A stretch of 64,000 nt of DNA from Ilyomonas sp965214235 (GTDB lineage Bacteria > Bacteroidota > Bacteroidia > Chitinophagales > Chitinophagaceae), in assembly GCA_965214235.1 (NCBI GenBank), contig CBDCBH010000002.1, positions 558,001 through 622,000 on the forward strand, in the 5' to 3' direction. Of this stretch, positions 1 to 8,431 are shown one piece after another; position 1 is the first letter of the stretch; each line of letters begins with the position of its first letter. The translations under genes were made by a program, and so were the position numbers. A model generated the notes under the pieces. It was not told the DNA's origin, did no database searches, and saw only the letters and a program-made list of their open reading frames with translations.

Positions 1-377
1 TGAAGAGGAGCCAATGAAAACAAGGCTTTGATGTTTTCTTTTACTGTATTATTAATAATGGTTGCAGATAAATACAACTCGCCGCCATGCACCACACGAT
101 GACCAACAACATTGATGTCGTTTGTGTTTTTAATTACTCCGATTTTTTTATCTGTTAGTAAAGAAACAATTTGTTGCAAACCTTCCTCATGGTTGGTCAG
201 TAACATTGTTTTTTCAAAAACCTCTTCTTTATCATCAACAAATGTTTTGTGTTTGATGGAAGCGTTTTGTTCACCAATCCGTTCAATCAAACCTACGCAA
301 ATTGGCTTTGCAGAGGGCATTGTAAATAATTGGTATTTGATAGAACTACTACCTGAATTGATGATGAAGATGTTCAT
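1..377 (-). CDS. ackA: Acetate kinase, N-terminal part (runs off the left edge)
   Basis: AckA makes ATP by dephosphorylating acetyl phosphate to acetate in the cytoplasm, the second step of the Pta-AckA overflow pathway. The visible 125 residues begin MNIFIINSGSSSIKYQLF, the phosphate-binding start of the acetate/propionate kinase (ASKHA) fold, and continue to VGHRVVHGG, which carries the conserved arginine and histidine that line the acetate site. The start is the ATG whose first base is 377. It lies 23 bases downstream of the pta stop, so the two genes look like one pta-ackA operon, and they act in sequence. The rest of the gene, including the ATP site, lies outside the window. Confidence 0.95.
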   Translation of the reverse strand, partial: MNIFIINSGSSSIKYQLFTMPSAKPICVGLIERIGEQNASIKHKTFVDDKEEVFEKTMLLTNHEEGLQQIVSLLTDKKIGVIKNTNDINVVGHRVVHGGELYLSATIINNTVKENIKALFSLAPL

Positions 378-400
378 AAAATATAAAGCTGTAAGAGTTA

Positions 401-2494
401 TCATTCCTCCCCGCACTGAATTGCCGTAATAATAACTGTATTAAAAATATCATCCACTGTGCAGCCTCTGCTTAAATCGTTAATAGGTTTATTTAAACCT
501 TGCAGCATTGGTCCAATGGCAAGCGCACCGGTTTCCCGCTGTACAGCTTTGTAAGTATTGTTACCAGTGTTCAGGTCGGGAAAAATCAATACGCTTGCTC
601 TGCCTGCCACTTCCGAATCAGGCAATTTTTGACTGCCCACCAAAGGATCAACCGCAGCATCGTATTGTATAGGTCCTTCAATTTTTAAATAAGGTTGTTT
701 TTGCTTCACAATCTCTGTGGCTCTTCGCACTTTATCAACGTCTTCACCCACGCCCGATGTGCCCGAAGAATAGGATAACATGGCTACTCTTGGCTCAATG
801 CCAAAACGCCGGCTGCTATCGGCTGATGCAATAGCAATTTCTGCAAGCTGTTCTGCTGTTGGGTTCGGGTTTACAGCGCAATCGCCAAACACCGAAACTC
901 GATCGGGCAGGCACATAAAAAACACAGAAGAAACCACCGAAAAACCAGGCTTTGTTTTAATAAATTGCAGTGCCGGGCGAATGGTGTGTTGTGTAGTATG
1001 CATGGCGCCGGAAACCATGCCATCCGCATCGCCTTTGTACACCATCATCGTTCCAAAATACGATACATCAGTCATTAAATCTCTTGCCATGTCAAGTGTT
1101 ACATTTTTGCTTTTGCGAAGCTCATACAAAGTGTGTACATAATCGTCATAACGAGCATCAAAAGCAGGATTTAATATTCGCACACGCGATAAATTCATAT
1201 CAATGCCCAAGCGTTTTACGGCGGCTGCAATTTCGCCCGTATCACCTAAAAGGGTTAGCTCAACAATATCCTGCAAAACCAAGCGGGCTGCGGCTTTCAG
1301 TATCCTGTCGTCATTTCCTTCCGGCAAAACAATATGTTTCTTTTTACTCTTCGCACGTTTGGTTAATTGGTACTGAAACATCTGCGGCGTAATAACGTCT
1401 GATTGAAATGTAACCATCTTTTCATCCAGCGCCTGTGTGTCAACATATCTGTTAAAAAGAGTGATAGCAATCTCAATTTTTTTACCATTATCGGCTGTAA
1501 TTTTTGACGCAATAGAGCCAACAATTTTTGAAGTTTCAAACGTGCCTGTTTGTACCGAAATGATAGGCACAACTGTTTGCAAACCTTCAATCAGTTTCAT
1601 CACGGGTTCTTCGGGTTGTGTATCGGCTGTTAATACAATACCCGCAACTTTTGGGTAAGATGCAGATAAATTCGCCTGCAAGGCGCCAATAATAATATCG
1701 CCTCTGTCGCCCGGCGTTATGATGAGCACATTCTCTGTGATATATTTTAAAAAATGAGGAAGCTGCATAGCGCCGGTTATAAAATGATCAGCCTGATTAG
1801 ACAGTAAAGATTCGCCAAACAACAGCTTGCCTTGTAAGTGTTCATTAATCTCTTTCAGCGTTGGGCTTTGCAAACTTTTATTTTGCGGGATAACCGATAA
1901 AATAACGTTTTGAGAAAGCTGATTGCGCAACAATTCGTGCACATCTTTTTCTTGTTCGGCAGCCACTTTGTTTATAATCATGCTCAACACCTGCACTTCA
2001 CGTCCTTCAAAATTGCGCCATACATTTAAAGCAAAATTTACAATTTGCGCCGTCGTTTTTTTTTCGCCCGAAACAACAATAATGGCAGGGGCGCCTAAAT
2101 TTTTTGCAATCAAAACATTGTATTCAAATTCAAATGCACTGCCTTCTCCCAAAAAATCGCTGCCTTCTAAAACGGTGAAATCATAGTTCTCTTCCAGCTT
2201 TTTGTATTTTGTAATAATGGTGTTGATGATGTCGGCTTCACTATCTGTTTGTATGCGATGCAGCACTTCCTGGCGCGTAAAAGCAAAAGCATCTTCGTAG
2301 CTGATAGGTAAATTAAAATGGTTGAGAACCGTTTCAATATGCACATCTTTTTTATCATTCATTTCATCATTAATAATGGGTTTGAAGTACCCGATTTTTT
2401 TTGCTTTGCCAAGAAGCATATTGATTAAGCCAATGGTGATAACCGACTTGCCGCTGTAAGGTTCTGCCGATGCAATAAAAACGGTTTTCGTCAT
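401..2494 (-). CDS. pta: Phosphate acetyltransferase, long form
   Basis: Pta converts acetyl-CoA and phosphate to acetyl phosphate and CoA. At 697 residues this is the long three-part form. Residues 1 to about 210 are a P-loop, dethiobiotin-synthetase-like domain with FIASAEPYSGKSV as a degenerate nucleotide-binding loop. About 215-335 is a DRTGG-type domain, and about 375-695 is the catalytic PTA/PTB domain starting at IVLPEGNDDRIL. SSGTSGVGEDVDKV and the C-terminal NTGNNTYKAVQR stretch are typical of the CoA-binding active site. It precedes ackA by 23 bases. The long N-terminal region is regulatory in enteric Pta; whether it is here cannot be told from sequence. Several long antisense reading frames across it are shadows. 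Confidence 0.96.
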   Translation of the reverse strand: MTKTVFIASAEPYSGKSVITIGLINMLLGKAKKIGYFKPIINDEMNDKKDVHIETVLNHFNLPISYEDAFAFTRQEVLHRIQTDSEADIINTIITKYKKLEENYDFTVLEGSDFLGEGSAFEFEYNVLIAKNLGAPAIIVVSGEKKTTAQIVNFALNVWRNFEGREVQVLSMIINKVAAEQEKDVHELLRNQLSQNVILSVIPQNKSLQSPTLKEINEHLQGKLLFGESLLSNQADHFITGAMQLPHFLKYITENVLIITPGDRGDIIIGALQANLSASYPKVAGIVLTADTQPEEPVMKLIEGLQTVVPIISVQTGTFETSKIVGSIASKITADNGKKIEIAITLFNRYVDTQALDEKMVTFQSDVITPQMFQYQLTKRAKSKKKHIVLPEGNDDRILKAAARLVLQDIVELTLLGDTGEIAAAVKRLGIDMNLSRVRILNPAFDARYDDYVHTLYELRKSKNVTLDMARDLMTDVSYFGTMMVYKGDADGMVSGAMHTTQHTIRPALQFIKTKPGFSVVSSVFFMCLPDRVSVFGDCAVNPNPTAEQLAEIAIASADSSRRFGIEPRVAMLSYSSGTSGVGEDVDKVRRATEIVKQKQPYLKIEGPIQYDAAVDPLVGSQKLPDSEVAGRASVLIFPDLNTGNNTYKAVQRETGALAIGPMLQGLNKPINDLSRGCTVDDIFNTVIITAIQCGEE

Positions 2495-2605
2495 GAGAAC
2501 AATTTGCAGCGAAAGTAAACCGGAAAAGAAACATGTTTAGAGAAACAAGGCATCGGATAAAACGGAAGAAATAAAACGATGAGAGAAAAGGGTTGTAAAA
2601 ATGAA

Positions 2606-2616
2606 GTAAAAACAAA
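2606..2616 (+). repeat. Copy of the dispersed motif GTAAAAACAAA
   Basis: An exact 11-base copy in the gap upstream of pta. It is one of 18 exact copies counted in the window; the full list is in the findings. Confidence 0.6.
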
Positions 2617-2709
2617 GGCTTCCAGTAAAATAAATATGCTTTTCCAAAGCCATTTAACTTTTGGTGTGCTTTATGCTAATTCATCAGTTCATAATAAAAA
2701 TTGTATACC

Positions 2710-3135
2710 ATGTTCGATCAGATTTTAGATTTAGTTAAAGAGCATTTGGGTAATAACCCACAGGTGGCAAATTCAATTCCTGCCGGTCAGGAAGATGCTG
2801 TTCATCAGGAAGTTGCCAACCAAATAAATAATGGTTTGCAGCAACAAGCTACCACACAAGGCGGCATCAGCGGTATGTTGTCTCAATTAACAAGTGGCAT
2901 ATCTTCCGGCAGCCCTATCACCAGTGCCATTGAAGGCGGTTTAGTAAGCAGCTTAACCAGTAAGTTTGGTTTGCCTCCTATGGCGACCGGTGCTATTGCT
3001 GCCGCTTTGCCAGGCTTACTTCAAAAATTTGCGCACAAAGCAAACGATCCTAACGACAGCAGCATTACCATGGACAGTCTTACAAAATCGTTTAGTAGTG
3101 GCGGTTTAGGAAGCATGTTTGGCTTAGGTAAATAA
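2710..3135 (+). CDS. DUF937-like small protein
   Basis: A 141-residue protein starting MFDQILDLVKEHL. I prefer the ATG at 2710 over the in-frame TTG nine bases upstream because MFDQ begins the first helix. The protein is rich in Gly, Ser, Ala and Gln, with short helices separated by glycine stretches (GGISGMLSQL, GGLVSSLTSKFG, and a GGLGSMFG tail). This resembles the DUF937/YidB type of small bacterial proteins, whose function is unknown. No signal peptide or clear membrane segment is present, although the segment around ATGAIAAALPGLLQKF is hydrophobic. It stands alone and is followed 22 bases later by a strong terminator, so it is probably monocistronic. Confidence 0.7.
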   Translation: MFDQILDLVKEHLGNNPQVANSIPAGQEDAVHQEVANQINNGLQQQATTQGGISGMLSQLTSGISSGSPITSAIEGGLVSSLTSKFGLPPMATGAIAAALPGLLQKFAHKANDPNDSSITMDSLTKSFSSGGLGSMFGLGK

Positions 3136-3156
3136 TTTTTTAAACACACGTACCGG

Positions 3157-3196
3157 TAACCTGCAAGGCTTAACAAAACCTTGCAGGTTATTTTTT
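3157..3196 (+). terminator. Rho-independent terminator after the DUF937-like gene
   Basis: A perfect 12-bp inverted repeat, TAACCTGCAAGG (3157-3168) with CCTTGCAGGTTA (3179-3190), has a 10-base loop and is followed by six T (3191-3196). It ends the plus-strand gene that stops at 3135. Confidence 0.93.
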
Positions 3197-3197
3197 A

Positions 3198-3384
3198 CTA
3201 CAGTTGATAAACTTCTGCTTCATAAGGCAGTAGTATGTTGTTTTTTGATGGCAAAGAATAATTATCTAATAATAATTTTGCTCCACTCAATTTGATGCCG
3301 GTATTGTAATAATAATAAAGCGTGCCGCGTATAGTTAAAATAACGTTGCCAGCATTTTGGAAGAAACCTCTATCAATTGCTAGT
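3198..3384 (-). pseudogene. Remnant of an alpha-glucosidase/alpha-amylase-type C-terminal domain
   Basis: About 62 open codons end at the TAG at 3198-3200 and are closed upstream by an in-frame TAA at 3385-3387, with no start codon. The translation ends GAKLLLDNYSL, then NNILLPYEAEVYQL. This is the typical last strand of GH13 alpha-glucosidases and related enzymes (a pattern like LLSNY, then LRPYEAxVYxL). I infer a decayed C-terminal beta-sandwich of a GH13 enzyme whose catalytic part is gone. The match is by motif only, so a different beta-sandwich protein is possible. Confidence 0.5.
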
Positions 3385-3424
3385 TATTGTTTCCTTCCTA
3401 CAGGCAAAGAGTTTAAGGTTGTTT

Positions 3425-4039
3425 CTATAGAAAATGTTTCAACTCCTTGTAGTCCGTTATTCTTGGCAAATAAGTTATGTTTTGATGAAGATTAAATTTG
3501 TCGTACAACACGGCATCAATTCCCAAATCACTTGCTGCTTTGATTTCAGATTGCGGATCATCGCCCACAACAATCACTTCCGATGTTTTATAATGATGCC
3601 TTTTTATAATGTCGGCAAACACTTCTTTCTTCGAGCCTTTAGTAATATCTACAACATAAATTTCCTTAAAATCATTTTCAATTTTCAAACCTTTAATCTT
3701 ACTATTTTGCAGTAAAACAAAACCTGTTGTTACCAGGTATTTTTGAAGTGCCAAATCTTTCGTTTCCGTATAATCTGCAAAAGGTTCAATTGGTTTATTG
3801 TAAGTCATGGTTTGCAATAGCTGAATGCCTTGTTGCATAAGCGTTTCACTAAAGCCGTGTACTTCCGCAACCACATGAAAAGGCTTTCGTAAAATATCAT
3901 GTTTAATATCGCTAAAACTGCTTTTAAAATCGCCGTTTTTTTGTATCAATTCAAACAACGAAGAAAGCATATCATCGGCTACAGAAGGCACTGAATAAAT
4001 GGTATTGTCGAGGTCGAAGATGATTGCTTTTTTTGTCAT
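3425..4039 (-). CDS. HAD-superfamily phosphatase
   Basis: A 204-residue haloacid-dehalogenase-type hydrolase that probably dephosphorylates a small phosphorylated metabolite in the cytoplasm. Motif I is FDLDNTIYS near residue 8, with nucleophile and acid/base aspartates two apart. Motif II is the threonine in LVTTGF, and motif IV is VVGDDPQSEIKAASDLG near 158, where the aspartates bind magnesium. A small helical cap lies between motifs I and II. This fits subfamily I enzymes such as phosphoglycolate phosphatase, but the substrate cannot be read from sequence. It follows the PhyH gene on the same strand, with a terminator hairpin between them, so it probably has its own promoter. Confidence 0.85.
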   Translation of the reverse strand: MTKKAIIFDLDNTIYSVPSVADDMLSSLFELIQKNGDFKSSFSDIKHDILRKPFHVVAEVHGFSETLMQQGIQLLQTMTYNKPIEPFADYTETKDLALQKYLVTTGFVLLQNSKIKGLKIENDFKEIYVVDITKGSKKEVFADIIKRHHYKTSEVIVVGDDPQSEIKAASDLGIDAVLYDKFNLHQNITYLPRITDYKELKHFL

Positions 4040-4082
4040 GCCTGTGAAGCGTTATTCAATAATGAAAGATATTTTTTGCAGC

Positions 4083-4125
4083 AAAACAAAACCTGCTGGT
4101 TGAAAGAACCGACAGGTTTTGTTTT
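4083..4125 (-). terminator. Terminator hairpin downstream of the PhyH gene
   Basis: A 13-bp perfect inverted repeat, AAAACAAAACCTG (4083-4095) with CAGGTTTTGTTTT (4113-4125). The outer stem is A/T-only, so the minus-strand RNA ends in a U-rich arm. The right arm overlaps the last bases of the PhyH stop codon. Confidence 0.8.
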
Positions 4126-5101
4126 ACCATTTATCTAAACCCAACAATTTATTTCCTAACAGAGATAGTTCTGCTGTTGTATATTTCGTTTGTTCCCATC
4201 TTCTCGGATCGCCCGGGAAAGCGTAACCTTCGGGTGCTCTTCTTTCTTTCCATGATGAAATGCGCCACTGGCGTAGTTCATCATTTTCTTCTTCAGCCGG
4301 CATCATAGAAATGTATTGCGCCATGCGCACTTTGTTAACGCTGTTGTTGGGTCTGATGCCATGAGGTTGTGTACTGTTGAAGATAAGCAGATCGCCAGCT
4401 TCCATCGGCACTTTTACAACTTCAAAGCCACTCACATCAGGTTTAAAATGATTGCGGTCTTCCGGCTGCGTTAGCATCCAGGTATCGTAGGTTCTGTACA
4501 GTTCCGGTACGCATTGAAAGCCGCCCATATTTTCATCCGTTTGGTCGGCTAATGCCAGTACGCCCTGCACATTTTGCGGCTTTGTTTCAGGGTCGTAATC
4601 CCAATGAATAAACCCTTTGTATTCGTATCCTGCACGGATGGGCAAGTTTAAATTTGCACGGTCAATAGTAACCCATAATTTTTCTGTTCCCCAAATGTCA
4701 GTAAATGCCTGATGAACCTTTGGGTATTGCCTGTTATCCCATAAATATTGATGGTTATAAATTTCTACCATGCCAGTATTCGTAAGCTCTTTCATCTTCA
4801 TTTCGGCACGTGGCGGCGCATACCAGGTTTCCGAATTATTCGGGTCTTTTTCTTCAAACTCCCAAAGAAAATTCGCCAGTCTTTCAACCTGTTCTTTTGG
4901 CACTGCATTTTTAATAACAATGTAACCGTTTTCTATCCAAAACTTCCAGTCATTTTCAGACAAGAGTTGTAAGGGTTTGCCGTTGCTGCGGTCATTTAAT
5001 TTCACTTTACTGCTCTTTGCAGTTGAAGGGTTTCCGGGAATATCTTTATGTGCGTTGCTCATGGTTGGCGCCATTGTAGTGGTTATTTTTTCAGTTTCCA
5101 T
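4124..5101 (-). CDS. Phytanoyl-CoA dioxygenase (PhyH) family oxygenase
   Basis: A 325-residue predicted non-heme Fe(II)/2-oxoglutarate dioxygenase. The N-terminal 35 residues are polar and probably disordered. The jelly-roll core starts near ENDWKFWIENGYIVIKNAV. The metal ligands are visible as HWDYD (HxD, about residue 162) and the distal histidine in QPHGIRPN (about 247). The arginine in NKVRMAQY is the likely 2-oxoglutarate anchor. The substrate is unknown; PhyH enzymes hydroxylate varied small molecules and lipids. The gene is divergent from an AraC regulator 146 bases away that probably controls it. The reading frame and length are intact. Confidence 0.88.
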   Translation of the reverse strand: METEKITTTMAPTMSNAHKDIPGNPSTAKSSKVKLNDRSNGKPLQLLSENDWKFWIENGYIVIKNAVPKEQVERLANFLWEFEEKDPNNSETWYAPPRAEMKMKELTNTGMVEIYNHQYLWDNRQYPKVHQAFTDIWGTEKLWVTIDRANLNLPIRAGYEYKGFIHWDYDPETKPQNVQGVLALADQTDENMGGFQCVPELYRTYDTWMLTQPEDRNHFKPDVSGFEVVKVPMEAGDLLIFNSTQPHGIRPNNSVNKVRMAQYISMMPAEEENDELRQWRISSWKERRAPEGYAFPGDPRRWEQTKYTTAELSLLGNKLLGLDKW

Positions 5102-5247
5102 ATAACAAGTTTTGTGTGATGATTTAATGATACAAAATTCTGTAAATCTTATAGTAACAACCTTATCTTTAATGACGTTTGTTTGCTCTGTATTGACATT
5201 TTTTATTCTTTTTTGTAAAATAAAATAGCTTTACAGCAAAGTTTGTT

Positions 5248-6096
5248 ATGAAGATTCAGAAAGAAATTGTATTGCCCGATCCAGGTCAGTCATTCAGATT
5301 ATTCACGCCAAGTTTGCGACATTCTTTCTACTGGCATTATCATCCCGAATATGAATTGGTTTATGTGGAAGCCACAAACGGAATACGGCATGTGGGGCAA
5401 CACATTTCAAGCTTTATGGATAGTGATTTGGTATTGATGGGCTCCAACATTCCTCACCTGAATTTTGATTATGGTTTGCAAACTGAATACAAGCAGATTG
5501 TGGTGCAACTGAAAGAGAATTTTTTAGAAGGTGCATTAAAAGAAACACCTGAATTTGAAACGATAAAAGCCTTGTTTGAGAAAGCTTATTTGGGTCTTTC
5601 GTTTAGCGGAAAAACAAAAGCAACCGTTGCAGAAAAATTAAGAAAGATGAAAGGCATCCCTCACTTTGATCAACTGCTTTGTTTACTTCAGATTTTTCAA
5701 ATATTAGCTACTTCAAAAGAGGTTGTTGAATTGAATGAGCAAGATACCAGCATCAAATTATTTTTAAATGATAAAATACGTATGGGTTCAATTTACAAAT
5801 ACATTCATGCAAACTATAACGAAACACCCGATGTGAACAAAGTGGCTTCCAGCGTACATTTGAGCACAGCAGCCTTTTGCCGGTACTTTAAAAAACAAAC
5901 AAAAATGACGTTTACCGATTTTGTAAATCAGTATCGGATTACGCAAGCCAAAACGTTGTTGCTGCAAGATAAAACAGTGTCGGAAGTTTGTTATGAAGTT
6001 GGTTTTAACAGCCTCTCGTATTTCAACAAATTATTCAAAAAAATCACGAATCAAAATCCATCTTATTTTAAAAAGGGCTACTTTTTCAATCGTTAA
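5248..6096 (+). CDS. AraC-family transcriptional regulator
   Basis: A 282-residue regulator. The N-terminal part is a cupin-like sensor domain (SFYWHYHPEYELVYVE at about 25-40, then a GSNIPHLNFDY stretch). The C-terminal 100 residues form the double helix-turn-helix of the AraC family: VNKVASSVHLSTAAFCRYFKK is the first HTH, and VCYEVGFNSLSYFNKLFKK followed by NPSYFKK is the second. The ATG at 5248 gives a complete sensor domain. It is transcribed away from the PhyH gene and shares its 146-base promoter region, which suggests local control of that oxygenase. The inducer is unknown. Confidence 0.9.
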   Translation: MKIQKEIVLPDPGQSFRLFTPSLRHSFYWHYHPEYELVYVEATNGIRHVGQHISSFMDSDLVLMGSNIPHLNFDYGLQTEYKQIVVQLKENFLEGALKETPEFETIKALFEKAYLGLSFSGKTKATVAEKLRKMKGIPHFDQLLCLLQIFQILATSKEVVELNEQDTSIKLFLNDKIRMGSIYKYIHANYNETPDVNKVASSVHLSTAAFCRYFKKQTKMTFTDFVNQYRITQAKTLLLQDKTVSEVCYEVGFNSLSYFNKLFKKITNQNPSYFKKGYFFNR

Positions 6097-6122
6097 AAAA
6101 AGTTTGTAAACTCAACTTTTCA

Positions 6123-7220
6123 TTATGATAATTTATACATCTTTCCAGGCAAGCTCACCACAATATTTTGCAGTTCTAAATTTAAAATAGCTGCTGCCAC
6201 CGCACTGCTGCTTAAGCCGCTTTGCAAATACAACTCATCAATATGAACCGCATCTTTTTCTTTTACTCTATTTACAATTTTTTGTTCATCATCCGATAAA
6301 CTAATAAATAATTCTCTCTGGATTTTCTTTTTTATAGGTGCGGTTTGCCACCCTAATTCATCTGCCAATTGTGCAGCGTCAGTAAGCAAAATAGCTTTGT
6401 TGTTTTTAATTAAATAATTACAGCCTGCACTTTTAGCATCGGTTGTTTTGCCAGGAAAAGCAAACACATCGCGGTTGTAATTATTAGCCAGTTCAGCCGT
6501 TATCATACTGCCACCCTTCAAGGCAGTTTCAACTACAATAGTTGCATCGGACATGCCTGCCACAATGCGGTTTCGCCTGGGAAAATTATGCTTGTCAGGT
6601 TTTACCGCAAAAGTAAACTCAGTTAACAATCCACCGTTATTCAGCATCTCTTTTGAAAGACTTTTGTGTTGCGCCGGATAGATGGTATGCAAGCCATTGC
6701 CCAGCACCCCAACCGTATGCAAGCTGCATTGTAACGCCGTTTTATGAGCAATACTATCCACACCAAAAGCAAGCCCGCTAACAATTACAGGGTTGTATTC
6801 TTTTACATCATTCAGTAATTTTTCAATCATAGCTCGGCTGTAATCTGTATTATTTCTTGTGCCAATAATGCTGATGATTCGCGAAGCGTTCAAGTTTATA
6901 TTGCCTTTATAATAAAGCAACGTTGGAGCGTCGTAACAGTGTAGCAAACGTTTAGGATAGTGTTCATCGGTTATAAAAAAAGTTTCGATGTTGTTCCTTT
7001 CAATCAATGCAATTTCATCTTCCGCTTTTTTAAAATCTGCGAAGGTTTTAATTTGTTTGGCTCTTATCTCGCCAATGTTTTCTATCGCGCTTAGTTGTTT
7101 AATGGAAGTATTAAAAATGCTTTTTGCATCGCCAAGTTCATCAAGTAAAAGTTTGGCTTGCACAGCACCGATGTTAGGAATTAAAGTAAGCGCAATTTGA
7201 TAAAGTACATCTTCTTTCAT
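6123..7220 (-). CDS. dprA: DNA-processing protein DprA
   Basis: DprA loads RecA onto incoming single-stranded DNA during natural transformation and protects that DNA in the cytoplasm. The protein has about 365 residues from the ATG at 7220; an in-frame TTG four codons upstream is less likely. It has an N-terminal helix-hairpin-helix region (IPNIGAVQAKLLL). The Rossmann-like core runs from about 80 to 295 with IIGTRNNTDYS, IVSGLAFGVDSIAHKTAL, GVLGNGLHTIYP and FPRRNRIVAGMSDATIVVE. A winged-helix domain (DP3) lies at the end. The gene is convergent with the AraC gene and divergent from accD. It shows the cell retains at least one competence protein. Confidence 0.96.
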   Translation of the reverse strand: MKEDVLYQIALTLIPNIGAVQAKLLLDELGDAKSIFNTSIKQLSAIENIGEIRAKQIKTFADFKKAEDEIALIERNNIETFFITDEHYPKRLLHCYDAPTLLYYKGNINLNASRIISIIGTRNNTDYSRAMIEKLLNDVKEYNPVIVSGLAFGVDSIAHKTALQCSLHTVGVLGNGLHTIYPAQHKSLSKEMLNNGGLLTEFTFAVKPDKHNFPRRNRIVAGMSDATIVVETALKGGSMITAELANNYNRDVFAFPGKTTDAKSAGCNYLIKNNKAILLTDAAQLADELGWQTAPIKKKIQRELFISLSDDEQKIVNRVKEKDAVHIDELYLQSGLSSSAVAAAILNLELQNIVVSLPGKMYKLS

Positions 7221-7278
7221 AAGCAGTTGCAAAATGCAATATTAATGAACCGCAAAGCAATGAATAACACGATAACCT

Positions 7279-7286
7279 TAATTTTG
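7279..7286 (+). promoter_or_regulatory. Bacteroidetes-type -7 box upstream of accD
   Basis: TAATTTTG matches the phylum consensus TAnnTTTG and ends 14 bases before the first accD ATG. It lies in the short divergent region shared with dprA. Confidence 0.5.
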
Positions 7287-7300
7287 CTACCTTCATTTTT

Positions 7301-8239
7301 ATGCAAGCACTGAGTATGGAAAACAATGATGACAAACAAACCGATATTCCGGAAAACATTCCTAACCAATCGGGAGTTGAAGCAGAGCAACGTGGCGGAT
7401 GGTTTAGAAGGTTTAGAAAAGGCATCACCACATCAACCGCCGAAAAAAAAGAAACGCCGGAAGGTTTGTGGAATAAGTGCCCGGAATGCAATTTCATTAC
7501 TACCACAACAGAACTTGCCGAAAATTTGTTTGTTTGCCCCAAATGCAATTATCATCACCGCATTGGCAGCCAGGAATACTATGAAATTTTATTTGACAAA
7601 AACTCGTTTGAAGAGTTATTTGACAATATACGCAGCAAAGACTTCCTTCATTTTACCGATTTAAAACCTTACCAGCAGCGGTTGAATGACATTTATGCAA
7701 AAACAGATTTGAAAGATAGCATGCGTGTTGCCGTGGGCGAGATAAACAGCCAAAAATTAGTGATTGCCTGCATGGATTTTGATTTTATCGGCGGCTCGCT
7801 GGGAAGCGTAATGGGAGAAAAATTTAGCCGCGCTGTAGATTATTGCATTAAAAACAAACTGCCTTATGTAGTGATTAGCAAAAGCGGCGGGGCGCGCATG
7901 ATGGAAAGCGCTTTCAGTTTGATGCAGCTTGCTAAAACAAGTGCAAAGCTTTCGCAGTTAAGCGATGCAAAGCTGCCTTTTATTTCTCTGCTAACCGATC
8001 CTACTTTCGGCGGCACAACGGCTTCGTTTGGCATGTTGGGCGATTTAAATATTGCTGAACCCGGCGCCCTTATTGGGTTTGCGGGACCGCGCGTGATAAA
8101 AGAAACAATAAAAAAAGATTTGCCGGAAGGTTTTCAGCGCAGCGAATTTTTATTAGAGCACGGCTTCTTAGATTTTATTATTGATAGAAAACAACTAAAA
8201 GAAAAGATAGCGCAGTTGGTGTATTTATTTGACCATTAG
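7301..8239 (+). CDS. accD: Acetyl-CoA carboxylase carboxyltransferase, beta subunit
   Basis: The beta subunit of the carboxyltransferase transfers carboxyl from carboxybiotin to acetyl-CoA, giving malonyl-CoA for fatty acid synthesis. The 312 residues include an N-terminal C4 zinc ribbon with cysteines at 60, 63, 79 and 82 (CPEC and CPKC). The crotonase-fold body follows with ISKSGGARMMES, DPTFGGTTASFGMLGD and GFAGPRVIKETI, the acyl-CoA and oxyanion regions. Residues 1-50 are charged and probably a flexible tail. The ATG at 7316 is an alternative start. accA is not adjacent. The TAG stop is followed immediately by a copy of the dispersed TTTGTTTTTAC motif. Confidence 0.96.
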   Translation: MQALSMENNDDKQTDIPENIPNQSGVEAEQRGGWFRRFRKGITTSTAEKKETPEGLWNKCPECNFITTTTELAENLFVCPKCNYHHRIGSQEYYEILFDKNSFEELFDNIRSKDFLHFTDLKPYQQRLNDIYAKTDLKDSMRVAVGEINSQKLVIACMDFDFIGGSLGSVMGEKFSRAVDYCIKNKLPYVVISKSGGARMMESAFSLMQLAKTSAKLSQLSDAKLPFISLLTDPTFGGTTASFGMLGDLNIAEPGALIGFAGPRVIKETIKKDLPEGFQRSEFLLEHGFLDFIIDRKQLKEKIAQLVYLFDH

Positions 8240-8253
8240 TTTGTTTTTACTGC
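8239..8253 (-). repeat. Copy of the dispersed 15-base motif, abutting the accD stop
   Basis: The minus strand reads GCAGTAAAAACAAAC exactly, so the plus strand reads GTTTGTTTTTACTGC. The leading G is the last base of the accD TAG. Confidence 0.6.
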
Positions 8254-8431
8254 AAAAAAAAGATACAGATTTATCGTGTATTCCTGGTGAAACTTTATCC
8301 CTTTGCGCCTTTGTGGGTAAAATGTTTTCAATCGGCGCCATTGTTATTTACTCATTCTGCCCTTTTGTCTTGCCATTTCCCTTTGCATGGTATTTGGTGA
8401 ACCCTTACCTTCACTCCTAAAAAGAATCATA

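Noticed and set aside
780..1142. A 120-codon plus-strand frame inside pta
   Set aside because: It is antisense to the conserved catalytic part of pta.
7174..7548. A 124-codon minus-strand frame across the dprA-accD gap
   Set aside because: It covers the accD start and zinc-ribbon codons on the opposite strand and has no independent support.
8229..8420. A 63-codon frame between accD and clpP
   Set aside because: It overlaps the accD end and covers the likely clpP leader, with no recognisable protein features.
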